From NCBI GenBank assembly GCA_027422505.1, contig JAPQWV010001564.1:1-64000 (forward strand): DNA of 64,000 bases, given 5' to 3'. The notes under the pieces were generated by a model. The model was given only the letters and a program-made list of their open reading frames with translations, had not been told where the DNA came from and ran no database searches. Position numbers and translations under genes: made by a program. The stretch is from Craterostigma plantagineum. Lineage: Eukaryota; Streptophyta; Magnoliopsida; Lamiales; Linderniaceae. Below, piece after piece: positions 20,425 through 31,416 of the stretch. The first letter of the stretch is position 1. Each line of letters begins with the position of its first letter.

Positions 20425-22103
20425 TGATCGCGTGTGTGTATGTTTAAATAAAAGATCGTGCGAGTACGTCAAGTAATAATTAAAACGAATATATATAACT
20501 AGAATCACGCGCGATAGGCAGTGTACCTATCGTTTGTAATATAGCTATAGCGAATATCCGAGTATCGATCACGAGGAATAAATTGAGTACTAGTATTAAC
20601 CTATCGACTCGATATTTAACCTAAATAAAATAACAGGATTTGTTTATATTACGAACTATCTTAACAGAGTACTTAAAGGTTCGGAAGACTATAGAACTCG
20701 ACTAGAAGTAATAAGAGTGCCTTAAGATGACAAATATGTGTCCGGGATTCGAATCCCGCTGAGTTTTGTTGACTAAGGCTTACGGAATATCGCTCCTACG
20801 TGATTATCGACTAAATCGCAGTAATTTTTCTACCCACTCACGGATTTGCTGTCGCCCTAAACGTTCGTGGGGATCTAAGTTTAGCGATTACAAGGCGGCG
20901 AGGATCGAGTATTTGCTGTCGCCCTATACTCGAATCCTAACGTCTACGAACGGCCTAATCGTTATTTAGCTGTCGCCCTAAACGATATACCACACATGCA
21001 TATCAACACATAGACATATTGATACGAAGAAACAATATCATAGAACGATAAATAGTCGAATATACGTGTTCACGATTATCCTACGCCTTAACTACAACAT
21101 AACCCAACGTTCATCTATTCTCAAACACACAAGAGAATTAACCACTCATATTGAACGTCACAACAACGAGATTTAAGGGAAACGAGGATAGAGAACTCAT
21201 AAAAACTTCCCTAAGGAGTGAATATGGCGTTTCCGAGGTGGAGCACTCGTTCCTCGGTCGTATGAGCGTAGCTTCGTTGTTGGATCGTCCCTTGAGCTTC
21301 TCCGAATCACGGGACTGCTTCTAGTGTTCTTCCTTCTCTTCTTTGCTCTAAGTTTTCGTCCCTCTCAGATTCTCCGTGAGTTCTGAGTAGTGCCTCCCTT
21401 TTATGCTTCGAAAATGGGCTAAAACCCTGAATTTTGGCACGTTCACGGCCTCTTAACGGGCCTTCACGGCCGTGACGGCGGCTAAAAACCCTATTTCTTG
21501 ACTTCCTGGCATGAGTCACGGCCTCGTGCAACACGCTTCACGGCCGTGACGGCGGCTTAAACCCTAAATATTGACTCTCTGGTACAGGTCACGGCCTCTT
21601 GCATGAGGTGTCACGGCCGTGAATCAATGGTTTTTTTCTTCGTTGAGCACTCTGCCTTGATTCACGGCTTGTTGCATAAGCCATCACGGCCGTGACACTT
21701 GAGGTCTATTCTTTACTTAAGCCTCTGCCAGCATTCACGGCTTGTTGCATGATGATTCACGGCCGTGAATGTAGCTTCTTCAGGTTTCTGCCGTAGTTCA
21801 CGGCCTCTTGCATAAGGCCTCACGGCCGTGACACGGAAGGGTCTTTCATCTTAACCTCACTGCCCACGTTCACGGCCTCCTGCGAGGTGATTCACGGCCG
21901 TGAACTATGCCTGGCATCTGCATACTTGGTCCTTTTCGCGTCGTTTTCGCCTCGTTTTCGTTCCTTTTCGCTCGATAATCATTCCAAGGTCCTACAATAT
22001 TTAAATGGGTGTAAATAAAGCCAACAAATGCATGGAATGACCAATAATTTCTTATTATAACCCAAATAAACACAACAATAAACGTATTAAAATACGTTTA
22101 TCA
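20425..22103 (-). repeat. 5' LTR of the gypsy element (1679 bp)
   Basis: TG...CA LTR with U3 palindrome array (21441-21905, seven intact palindromes), TATA-like site at about 21404-21397 and the three leader hairpins (about 20840-20990). It retains bases missing from the other LTR and is the better copy for reading the motifs. TSD AAGAG follows at 22104-22108. Confidence 0.92.
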
Positions 22104-22108
22104 AAGAG

Positions 22109-22840
22109 GTAGATGGATGCCTTGCTTTTTTGTTACCTGCGGCAGGTTGAGTCATGCTCCACTTAGATACTTCAAGAATCAAGACACAATAAATTCGTAT
22201 TGTATGCCAAGCAGTACGGCAGTAAGTTTCCACATTCTTCGCCACAGAATTGAATTATTTCGTATAGGATAAGAAAAATCATGGAGCATGAGAAACAGAA
22301 GAAACACTAAACCTCTCTGTTGACTATCCTCACTCTCCTGAACGCAAATGTAGGTCAGCTCATGGAAACCCATTTATCAGTTAAGAGCATCATAAGCAGC
22401 AAGGATACTGGTTTTCGAGCACTAATGACTTTTAAAGACTTCCACTGTTCTACTTACGTACCTTCAATTCCAGGAACTATTAACCATCGGAATCGGATCC
22501 ATGATGATGAAACTCAGATAGATAGATGTGGATAGCTTAATCTAAACTATGACATCATATCAATATTTCATATCACTTACTCCATGCTCCTATACGAATA
22601 GATCGGTCAAGGATGAAAATATCTCGGATGTTTGTGCGAATCCATACAATCAAATAAAACAATTTTCCTAGCTCAAGGACAGAAGAATATATCAATAACA
22701 CGCACACAAGCACACATAGATATCAGTTTTTAATTACCCAGCGCTTAGTCGATCCACAATGTAGCGGCTTTCCAAGAGCTGAGCTGATGAAAACAGCAGA
22801 ACACACAGGCGGTAGAGGAACGAATTCAAATACGCGAGTT
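22109..22840. other. Displaced leader/promoter of F-box B, between the two LTR elements
   Basis: Similar to the region upstream of F-box A (see 5214-6451). It begins with the leader sequence that was next to F-box B before the gypsy insertion, and ends at GAGTT (22836-22840), the left TSD of the Copia element. No ORF supported. Confidence 0.6.
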
Positions 22841-22860
22841 TGTTGTATAATTTTCTATTT

Positions 22861-23044
22861 GGCCACTTAGCATAGCTAAGTGGCTCGTTCTGATTCGTCC
22901 ACGTAATATAGCTACACGGCAGATTCTGGTTCGCCCACGTATACAGCTACGCGGCTCATTCTGGTTCGCCCACGTATATAGCTACGCGGCTCATTCTGGT
23001 TCGTCCACGTGTCTAGCTACGCGGCTAATTCTGATTCGCCCGAG
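22861..23044 (+). promoter_or_regulatory. U3 tandem array of hairpin-forming ~35-45 bp units
   Basis: Five units of the form TTCTGGTTCGCCCACGT-N-AGCTACGCGGC. The first contains a perfect 8-bp inverted repeat CCACTTAG-catag-CTAAGTGG (22863-22883); later units give imperfect stems CCACGTA/TACGCGG. Comparable in position to the tandem BII boxes in Tnt1 U3, which act as enhancers (known for Tnt1; inferred here). Repeated in the right LTR. Confidence 0.7.
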
Positions 23045-23059
23045 CCTAAAACCTTCAGC

Positions 23060-23067
23060 TATAAATA
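23060..23067 (+). promoter_or_regulatory. TATA box of the Copia 5' LTR
   Basis: TATAAATA just after the U3 array and before the presumed R region. Confidence 0.75.
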
Positions 23068-23342
23068 GGCTAGCTATAAGTCATTGTAAATCATCGAAAA
23101 CAATAACTTCTTCTTATATTCAGTATATACAAGTGTTGTAAGGAAAAATATTTAGAGAGTTGGTGAGTCTCCTATTGTAAGAGAGATATAGTTAGTGTTC
23201 TCCTTACGGTAGAGAGTTGTAACTCCTAAATTACCCACAGTAAAATTTCCTTACCTTGCCCGTGGTTTTTCACCCTAACTTTGGGGTTTTCCACGTAAAT
23301 TCCTGGTGTCCCTTTATTTTATACTGTCCTTTTTACAACAAG

Positions 23343-23354
23343 TGGTATCAGAGC
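23343..23354 (+). other. Primer-binding site, initiator tRNA-Met
   Basis: TGGTATCAGAGC, two bases inside the left LTR; the classic copia PBS. Confidence 0.95.
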
Positions 23355-23502
23355 TTTGGCTGGGTGTTTATAATATCTACTTACCGTATGCTCTGTGGTT
23401 GCCAATAATATTGGATCCTCCACATCAGAAAGTTTGTTAGATTATTACTATTCATCCATTAAAGTTTCTGGGGAGAGAAAAAAAAAAAGAGAGAAAAAAA
23501 AA

Positions 23503-26500
23503 ATGGCAACTAAGCATGAGATTGAGAAATTCAACGGGAAAATTACTCCCTGTGGAAGGTAAAAGTCAAGGCAATTTTGCTCAAAGAAAATTGTCTGGAA
23601 GCTATCACTGGCAGGCCGGAAAGAATTACAAGTGATGCCAAATGGAAGAAGATTGATGGAAAGGCTACTGCCAATATTCATCTCGCATTAGCAGATGATA
23701 TATTGTCGAGCGTCGTGGAGAAAACTAGTGCAAAGGAAATCTGGGATCACCTTGATAAGCTATATCAAGCCAAGTCGCTTCATACCCGGATTTTCTTGAA
23801 GAAGAAATTATATGCTCTAAAGATGATGAATCTTCTTCAGCAACAGAGCACATCAACAAAATGGTTACTCTGTTTGGCCAACTCAAAGACTGGACTGCAA
23901 CATAGAGTCAAGCGATCGTGCTGAACTCCTACTCGCAAGTCTGCCAGATTCTTATGCTCATCTCGTCATCAGTCTAACCAACAACCAAACTGCAGAGCAA
24001 CTTATCTATGATGACGTTGCTGCTGCTGTTCTGGAAGAAGAAAACCGGCGCAATAACACGGAGAAAAAGGTGATTACACCCCATCAAGCAGAGGCGCTGA
24101 CTGTGACGAAGGCAAGATCTGGAGAACGTGGTCCAAGTGGGAGTCGAAAGCGGATCAGATATGAAGAACGTGGTCCTAGTGGGAGTCAAAAATCGGTCCC
24201 GCAAAATAAAAAGGCTATCAAATGTTATCACTGTGGCAAGAAGGGTCACATGAAGAAAGATTGTTGGGGTCTAAACAAAAACCTCAATGCTCAAGGAAAC
24301 ATGGCCGACGCTCGAGACAACGGATTTGTTCTAGTATGTGAAGCTGCATCCACCATCGGAGAAAAGGGAAGATTTGATGATATATGGCTTCTCGACTCCG
24401 CAGCTACTTTCCACATGACCTCAAGAAGGGAATGGTTTCATCAGTACAAACCAACCTCTGAAGGGTTCGTGTACAGCTGTAATGATCAACCTCTGAAGAT
24501 TGTTGGGATCGGTATCATCAAATTAAAGATGTATGATGGCACCATCCGTACCATTCAAGCTGTGCGACATGTTGAGAGTCTGAAGAAAAATCTATTGTCT
24601 GTGGGGCAGCTAGATGATCTTGGTCTTACAATTAAACTGGAGAACAAGGTCATGGAAATCTTTCAAGGAGTGCAAATAATAATGAAAGGGGAAAAGATCG
24701 CTTCAAACTTATACATGCTGAAGGGGGAAACTCTACAGGAAGGGCAAACTTCTGTGGCCACTACAAATTCAATCGAGAAGTCTTCGATGACTTGGCACAA
24801 GAAGCTTGGTCATATGTCTGAGCAAGGCATGAAAATTCTTGTCCAGAAGAATCTACTTCCTGGTCTCACAATCGTGTCACTACCATTTTGTGAGAATTGC
24901 ATTGTAAGTAAGCAGCATCGCCCGAAGTTCAGCCCGTCAAAATTCAGAAGTAAAGAAATTTTAGAACTGCTGCACTCTGACGTTTGGCAAGCACCGTCAC
25001 ATCTCTGGGGGGAGCAAACTACTTCGTGTCATTCATCGACGACTATTCCAGAAGATGTTGGGTGTATCCAATCAAGAAGAAGGACGATGTGTTTCCTACC
25101 TTCAAAACATACAAAGCGCGGGTCGAACTTGAATCCAGTAAGAAGATCAAATGCCTGCGGTCCGACAATGGAGGAGAATATACTGGCAGAGAATTCAATG
25201 AATTCTGCAAAGGTGCGGGTATTAAAAGACAGTTCACAACGGCATATACTCCACAACAAAATGGGGTGGCAGAGCGGCTGAATAGGACCTTGTTGGAAAG
25301 AACGAGGGCTATGCTGAGAACTACAAGCCTAGACAAGGAATTTTGGGCGGAAGCGATCTGCACTGCCTGCTATGTGGTGAATCGGTCCCCATCTACTGCT
25401 ATAGAGATGAGGACACCGATGGAAATGTGGACTGGCAAACCTGCTGATTATTCAAACCTCCATATATTTGGAAGCCCTACATATGTGATGTACCACAATC
25501 AAGAAACGACGAAGTTGGATCCAAAGTCCAGAAGATGTCTATTTCTGGGGTACGCAGAAGGAGTAAAGGGTTATCGTTTGTGGGATCTCACTGACCACAA
25601 AGTTGTTATCAGCAGAGATGTTAATTTTCTCGAAGATAGCGACCAGGAGCAATTCAACCATGATGGCAATATGACAAAGACTACACCAACACCGGCGAAG
25701 AGAAAATTGAAGCAAGATGATTCTTCTGAAGCCGAACCAGCGCACGAAGAGCTCAACCCGGTCGAAACTGAAGTACCAGACCTCGGGCGATCAAAACGAA
25801 TTCGTAAGACGCCTATTTGGTACTCAGATTATGATACTGAGAGTAACATTGCATACTGTTTTCTAACTGAGGATGGAGAGCCAACGACTTTCCAAGAAGC
25901 ACTGAAGAGTTCAGATGCGAGTCAGTGGATTTCAGCAATGCAAGAAGAAATGGAAGCTCTCAGTAAAAATAAGACATGGGAATTGGTGCCATTACCGCAA
26001 GGAAGGAGACCTATTGGAAACAAATGGGTGTACAAGATCAAGCGGAATGGTGATGACCAGATAGAGCGATATCGTGCAAGACTGGTTGTAAAGGGATACG
26101 CTCAGAAAGAAGGAATCGACTTCAATGAGATATTCTCACCGGTGGTTCGACTTACAACAGTCAGGGTTGTCTTGTCAATGTGTGCCACATTTGACCTGCA
26201 TCTTGAGCAACTTGACGTCAAAACGGCTTTTCTCCATGGCGACCTGAAGGAGAAATATATATGCTTCAACCAGAAGGCTTTCAAGAAAAAGGGAAAGAAG
26301 ATCTGGTTTGCAAGCTAATCAAATCTCTTTACGGGCTCAAGCAAGCACCACGATGCTGGTACAAGAGATTTGATTCATTCATAATGAGTCTCGGCTACAC
26401 CAGGCTTTATTCAGATCCTTGCGCGTATTTCAAGAGATTTCACTCTGAAGATTATATCATGTTGCTGTTGTACGTCGACGATATGCTGGTAGCAGGACCC

Positions 26501-27436
26501 AACAAAGATCGTATCAATGATCTGAAGATTCAACTCGCTAGTGAATTCGAAATGAAGGACTTGGGACAGGCAAACAAAATTCTTGGCGTACAAATCTCTC
26601 GAGACAGAAGCAATAGGAAGATTTGGCTTTCTCAAAAGAACTACTTGAAGAAAGTCTTGCGAAGTTCAACATGCAAGAAAGCAAGCCAATATCCACTCCT
26701 CTTGCTGCTAACTTCAAGTTATCTGTCGATATGTGTCCATCCAATGAAGATGAGAAAATGGAGATGTCTCGAGTGCCGTACGCATCCGCGATTGGAAGTT
26801 TGATATTTGCCATGGTGTGTACAAGACCGGACATTGCCCACGCAGTGGGAGCGGTGAGCCGATACATGTCCAACCCCGGTCGGGAGCACTGGAGTGCTGT
26901 CAAGAGGATTCTCAGATACATAAAAGGAACCTCTGATTATGCGTTATGTTATGGAGGTACGGATTTACTGTCCACGGTTATGTTGATGCTGATTATGCAG
27001 GTGAACTTGATAAAAGCAGATCCACAACCGGATATGTGTTTAATCTTACTGGCGGTGCGGTAAGCTGGGTCTCAAAACTGCAGTCGATTGTTGTGACATC
27101 AACGACGGAAGCAGAATATGTAGCAGCTACGCAAGCCAGTAAAGAGGCAATATGGTTGAAGAGATTGTTGGAAGAACTCGGCCACAAACAAGAGAATATG
27201 TTCTCTATTGTGATAGCCAGAGTGCATTGCATCTTGCAAGGAATCCATCATTTCATTCAAGAACCAAACACATCCGGGTCCAATACCACTTCGTTCGTGA
27301 ACAAGTGGAAGAGGGAACAGTGGATATGCAAAAAGTTCACACTGCGGATAATTTGGCCGACTTCATGACCAAATCAATCAACGTGGACAAATTCATGTGG
27401 TGCCGTTCCTCTTGTGGTTTGACAGAACATATGTGA
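23503..27436 (+). CDS. Copia gag-pol polyprotein, frame broken
   Basis: Starts [13 protein letters not shown]2-type gag ([18 protein letters not shown] block near 23740), CCHC knuckle [15 protein letters not shown] (about 24223), protease [13 protein letters not shown] (24386), gag-pre-integrase with H/C zinc ligands ([20 protein letters not shown]), integrase core with [20 protein letters not shown] and [14 protein letters not shown], reverse transcriptase ([17 protein letters not shown] block, [14 protein letters not shown], catalytic LLYVDDML at 26465), RNase H ([26 protein letters not shown]) and the end CGLTEHM. Frame jumps by single bases at about 23540, 23870, 24990, 26290, 26650, 26990 and 27170, again at homopolymers. 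Integrase precedes RT, as in Pseudoviridae-type elements. Confidence 0.9.
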
Positions 27437-27464
27437 AGATTGATCGAGTCTCGATCAAATCTTC

Positions 27465-27476
27465 AAGTGGGAGAAA
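27465..27476 (+). other. Polypurine tract of the Copia element
   Basis: AAGTGGGAGAAA directly before the right LTR. Confidence 0.85.
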
Positions 27477-27978
27477 TGTTGTATAATTTCTATTTGGCCA
27501 CTTAGCATAGCTAAGTGGCTCGTTCTGATTCGTCCACGTAATATAGCTACACGGCAGATTCTGGTTCGCCCACGTATACAGCTACGCGGCTCCATTCTGG
27601 TTCGCCCACGTATATAGCTACGCGGCTCATTCTGGTTCGTCCACGTGTCTAGCTACGCGGCTAATTCTGATTCGCCCGAGCCTAAAACCTTCAGCTATAA
27701 ATAGGCTAGCTATAAGTCATTGTAAATCATCGAAAACAATAACTTCTTCTTATATTCAGTATATACAAGTGTTGTAAGGAAAAATATTTAGAGAGTTGGT
27801 GAGTCTCCTATTGTAAGAGAGATATAGTTAGTGTTCTCCTTACGGTAGAGAGTTGTAACTCCTAAATTACCCACAGTAAAATTTCCTTACCTTGCCCGTG
27901 GTTTTTCACCCTAACTTTGGGGTTTTTCCACGTAAATTCCTGGTGTCCCCTTTATTTTATACTGTCCTTTTTACAACA
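27477..27978 (+). repeat. 3' LTR of the Copia element (502 bp)
   Basis: Same as the left LTR with four 1-base homopolymer differences (TTTT/TTT, TCA/TCCA, GGTTTT/GGTTTTT, CCC/CCCC). Followed by TSD GAGTT at 27979-27983. Confidence 0.93.
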
Positions 27979-27983
27979 GAGTT

Positions 27984-28331
27984 AAGATAAAAACGGAATA
28001 ATCATTTACCTTTGGAACGAGAGTGCGCTACCCCCCAAATACAACAGCATGGAGATCCATCGCAGTTATCTCGCAATTCTGGCGTGACGCGAGTGTATTT
28101 CATTCAGACTAGAAGGCGAGAGAAAACTCGAGCAACGATGGCTAGGCTTTTGCTTAATTACTCTGTCGAGGTTGGCACCTCTACAGTTCACAGCAATTGG
28201 GGACGTAGAGCGTCTCAAATGGTTCAATGTGCTCCCGCGCTTTTGTCCCCTCCTCCTCGCGCCTCCATTTCTTTTATTATTATTTATTAAAATAATTGTT
28301 GAGCCACGTATTTGTCAGTTTGTCAGTTGTC
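27984..28331. other. Remainder of the duplicated F-box B upstream region
   Basis: Continues the similarity to 6060-6320 upstream of F-box A (TGTCGAGGTTG, CACAGCAAT) after the Copia insertion. The plus-strand 92-codon ORF here (28012-28290) has no recognisable domain and is not called. Confidence 0.55.
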
Positions 28332-29071
28332 ACCCACCCTAGGGGTGAGCAAAAATATCCGGAAACCGATTCCGATCCGGTATCCGGTTTTCAAAACCCG
28401 AAAAAACGGATATCCGGTTTTAAAAACCGGATCGGATATCCGATCCGATTATTTTAAACTAAACCGGATCGGATACGGATAGTGATTTGTCTAAAATCCG
28501 GATATCCGGTATCCGGTTTTATATTTAAAAAAAATAAAAAAAAAATAAAAAATAGTCCAAAAAGAAAAATGAAGGTCCAAAAAAGGAAAAAATCATCAAG
28601 TAGAATATTTAAATTTATATTATTTTTATTATTGCAAAAAACTTTGTTAGAGAATTGAGATAAAAAAAAAACATAAAAACATCGAGACGCGAGTAAAAAT
28701 TAATGTGAATTTGTGGTATTGTGTTTATTATTTATTATGTAATTTTGAATCATAAATTCACATATTGTCTCAATTAATATGTCTAGAAATTCTTATATTA
28801 AAAAATATATTTTTTTTATGTGATAAGAAATAAAAAAAATATGATTTTCAAAAAAAAATAATAAAAAATATAAGAAAAATAAATTTAAAAAACCGGATGC
28901 GGATATCCGGTGTAAATATCCGAATAAACCGGATATCCGATTTCCGGATATCCGATTAAAACCGGAGCGGATACGGATACCATTTTTTCGATATCCGAAA
29001 AATTCGGATATCCGAATTTCGGATATCCGAAAAAACCGGATATCCGGTTTTGCTCACCCCTAACCCACCCT
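28332..29071. mobile_element. Non-autonomous TIR element (MITE-like), 722 bp plus TSD
   Basis: Terminal inverted repeats AGGGGTGAGCAAAA (28341) and TTTTGCTCACCCCT (to 29061), flanked by ACCCACCCT at 28332-28340 and 29063-29071 (8 or 9 bp depending on where the last A is placed). Next to the ends are dense ATCCGGAT/ATATCCGGTTTT repeats, in the middle AT-rich filler. No ORF. Length of TSD allows hAT or MULE ancestry; TIR sequence favours hAT. Confidence 0.75.
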
Positions 29072-29276
29072 ATCAAAAGCCAAAGCCCAACGATGGAAAG
29101 CGATATACGTAAAGAACTTAGTTGGGCTATATTAATAGTCCAAATATAATTGGGCCGTAATGAAGCCCACAATCTGTTCGAATTAACTATCTAGTGCGGA
29201 AATAAATGTAATGAAAATGCAGCTTGCAGTTCATACTACCTACGATCCATCATCACTCTCATCAAACAAGACATGG

Positions 29277-29503
29277 ATCGCTACCAGTGGCGGAGCCACA
29301 CGAGGACCATTTGGGTCTCTAGACCCTACTTGGAATTTTCTTTATTAGTACTAAATTGGGACATTTTTGTAAGTTTGGAGTAAAATTGAACACAAATTAC
29401 ACTACAGGAATCCCAACGAAATTTTTTTAGAAATATAAGGTATGTGGTCCAATTATACTGGGTCCTACTAGGAAAGTTTTCTGCCTCCGCCACTATTCGC
29501 TAC
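29277..29503. mobile_element. hAT-type MITE, about 211 bp
   Basis: TIR CAGTGGCGGAG at 29285 and CTCCGCCACTA to 29495, flanked by an 8-bp near-perfect TSD (ATCGCTAC 29277-29284, TTCGCTAC 29496-29503). No coding capacity. Lies 3' of F-box C. Confidence 0.75.
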
Positions 29504-29567
29504 TGTGATAATAAATTAGGGTGGAGGGGCATATCCCATTAATACAAAGCAAACTCCAAACCTCAAC

Positions 29568-30764
29568 TCATAAAGCATACAAACTTGGACGGCTTTGCGA
29601 CCTCGTCTCGAAATCTTTCAGCGAAATAAAGCTCGGGGTATATAACATTGCATCGACAAAGGTATCAACATCGTCGCGATCGGACATTTCGATGGTCAAG
29701 GCCTTCATCTTGTTAGAATAGCACAAGACGAGATAATCTTTCCACATCATTAACATATCGCCATCTCCAAAAGCTTTTAAAGCCATAAAGGGAATATTCG
29801 ACACACCAACAAACCCACGGCCTTTCCTTATAACATATTCTTTGTTCCAAGATTTCTTCCTATCTCCGCTATCATTCATTAGATATATGACGATCTCACT
29901 CCGATATCTTTGTTCCAAGATTTCTTCCTTCCTATCATTCATAAACAGACGATCCCTTAAAACTCCCATCTCCACTAGGCCATCTAATACTTCTACCATA
30001 GGACCTGGGAATTGGTTAGAGCCTCAGTTTCGAGATCGAAACGGACAATCCATGATAAGCCCTTGAAATCTCTGGCATGCCAATGGAGGTTCCCAGCCAA
30101 AGTATGTCCAAAGGAAGCACTGTTGTATCCTAACAACATCTCAGGCGGTGTAGTAATGCTTCTCCATGATTCTTCCCCAAGAGTGTAGACTTGCCAAACA
30201 GATTTTCGAACGCTCGATGTCATACCTGTATGGGGATCCATAACGCCGTCGTTCAAAATCCTTACAACCTTGTACCGATTACTAAGTATGCTCACGCCAA
30301 ACCCACAAGTGGGTTCACCTCTTTCCATCCCATTTGGTTTCGGAAGCTTGATAAACTCACGAGTGTTTGGATTGCAAATGTAGTAATCGTAATATGTATT
30401 TTCCAGTAAAAAAGCCATTAGCAGAACCGCAGATTTTAGCAAAAAAGATCTCAGAACCTTCGCCGCGCATTTCTATTTGCATTGCTCTTTTGTAGTGAAG
30501 ATCGTGGAGTTCGATCTGGGGGGAATCCTCAAAATCGCAGAGTGTGAATACGATGGCGTCGATGGGAAAATCGATAGAATTGCGGATGAGCAATCCAGGG
30601 ACCGAGTTGTGGAGATGCGATACGGCAAATTCTTGAGTTTCGAGAAGTTCAAGCCATGACTTGCACACGCATTTGCAGGTGAACACGGATTTGATTGGGA
30701 TTCTTGAGAGGATGTTGAGGATAATTTCTGATGGTAAAGTCAAGAAGATTTCTTCTTGATCCAT
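29568..30764 (-). CDS. F-box protein with FBA domain, copy C
   Basis: Third tandem paralogue. MDQEEIFLTLPSEIILNILS starts at the F-box (residues about 9-50, IPIKSVFTCKCVCKSWLELL), then CDFEDSPQIELHDLHYKRAM, CGSANGFF, ICNPNTREFIKLPKP, CGFGVSILSNRYKVVRIL, SVWQVYTLGEESWRSITTPP, LHWHARDFKGLSWIVRFDLE, LKAFGDGDMLMMWKDYLVLC and FISLKDFETRS. Frame changes near 30420, 30030 and within 29840-29960, where a DRLFMNDRKEEILEQRYRSE-type stretch seems partly duplicated. Start M at 30764 matches the position of the starts in copies A and B less the MxTLKLAS extension. Role in an SCF complex inferred from family. Confidence 0.8.
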
Positions 30765-31416
30765 GCTGCGGATTCTTTGAGGATTTCGCCTTGCTTTTAT
30801 ATTCGCCTGCAGAGGATGAATCATTGCTCCATTTGAGAAGTTTCAAGCATGAGAAAATATAAGCAAACTTTTCGATGAAATCCCTCATGTCTAGTTTTTC
30901 TTTATTATTTATTTATAAAATACTAATAGTGCCCCGTGCTTTCTCTGTTGTACCCAGCCCAAATAAAGAATGTGGACGATTTACTTGGGCTGTACCAGGC
31001 CCAATTAAGAAAAATAATTTCTTCATTCAGAGACGTATATATAACTTTTAAGCAAAGCATTGCCCTGTACTGAGAGCCGCAAGCGAACGGAAAAAAGGCA
31101 TCATCGAAGGTTCTCTAGGGCGAGGCTGGGTCGAGGTAATGTTTCCTTTCTACACCTGTTAATTCTTTTTTTTTTTGTAAATTTGATTTGTTAGGGTTTG
31201 TATATATTGCAGCTCGAGCGTTGTTTTGCGTTGATGTGAAATCTCGTCGTTCATATAGTATTTTTTTTCGTATCGTGTTGCTCTTTTTAGTATCTCTCTA
31301 TGATGAAGTTTATGCTCTGCCGTATAGCGTGCTATGCAAGCTTGAGCGAACGTTAGAGTTCTCTTATTTGTATGATTAATTGTCATGTTTTTTTTATGCA
31401 GATCTGTCTGTTAATC
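30765..31416. other. Divergent intergenic region between F-box C and eIF2-beta
   Basis: Contains the F-box C promoter/leader (minus) and, from about 31070, the eIF2-beta 5' UTR with a UTR intron (donor GAG|GTAATG near 31135, acceptor ATGCAG|ATCTG near 31401). Confidence 0.5.

Larger units (their letters stand above)
7712..22103 (-). mobile_element. Athila-type Ty3/gypsy LTR retrotransposon, full length, 14.4 kb
   Basis: Complete element in minus orientation: 5' LTR 22103-20425, tRNA-Asp primer-binding site 20418-20401, gag-pol 20196 to about 14590, a further minus-strand ORF 12438-11093, polypurine tract 9391-9380, 3' LTR 9379-7712, and TSD AAGAG on both sides. LTRs begin TG and end CA on the plus strand and are 1668 and 1679 bp. 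Lineage rests on the tRNA-Asp PBS, FMDD in the RT, order PR-RT-RNaseH-INT and the ORF downstream of pol with the ELTLEFLST motif typical of Athila. The LTRs show only scattered substitutions by eye and many 1-base indels, so insertion looks recent. It sits in the leader of F-box copy B. Confidence 0.92.
22841..23340 (+). repeat. 5' LTR of the Copia element (500 bp)
   Basis: U3 carries a tandem array (22861-23044), TATA box TATAAATA at 23060-23067, then R/U5 to CA at 23340. Matches the right LTR apart from homopolymer lengths. Confidence 0.93.
22841..27978 (+). mobile_element. Tork/Tnt1-like Ty1/copia LTR retrotransposon, full length, 5.1 kb
   Basis: LTRs 22841-23340 and 27477-27978, TG...CA ends, 5-bp TSD GAGTT at 22836-22840 and 27979-27983, PBS for initiator tRNA-Met at 23343-23354, polypurine tract AAGTGGGAGAAA at 27465-27476, one gag-pol region on the plus strand with integrase before reverse transcriptase. 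By eye the LTRs carry no substitutions, only four 1-base homopolymer differences, so the insertion is very young. Lineage judged from the close resemblance of the RT/RNase H part to tobacco Tnt1. Confidence 0.93.
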
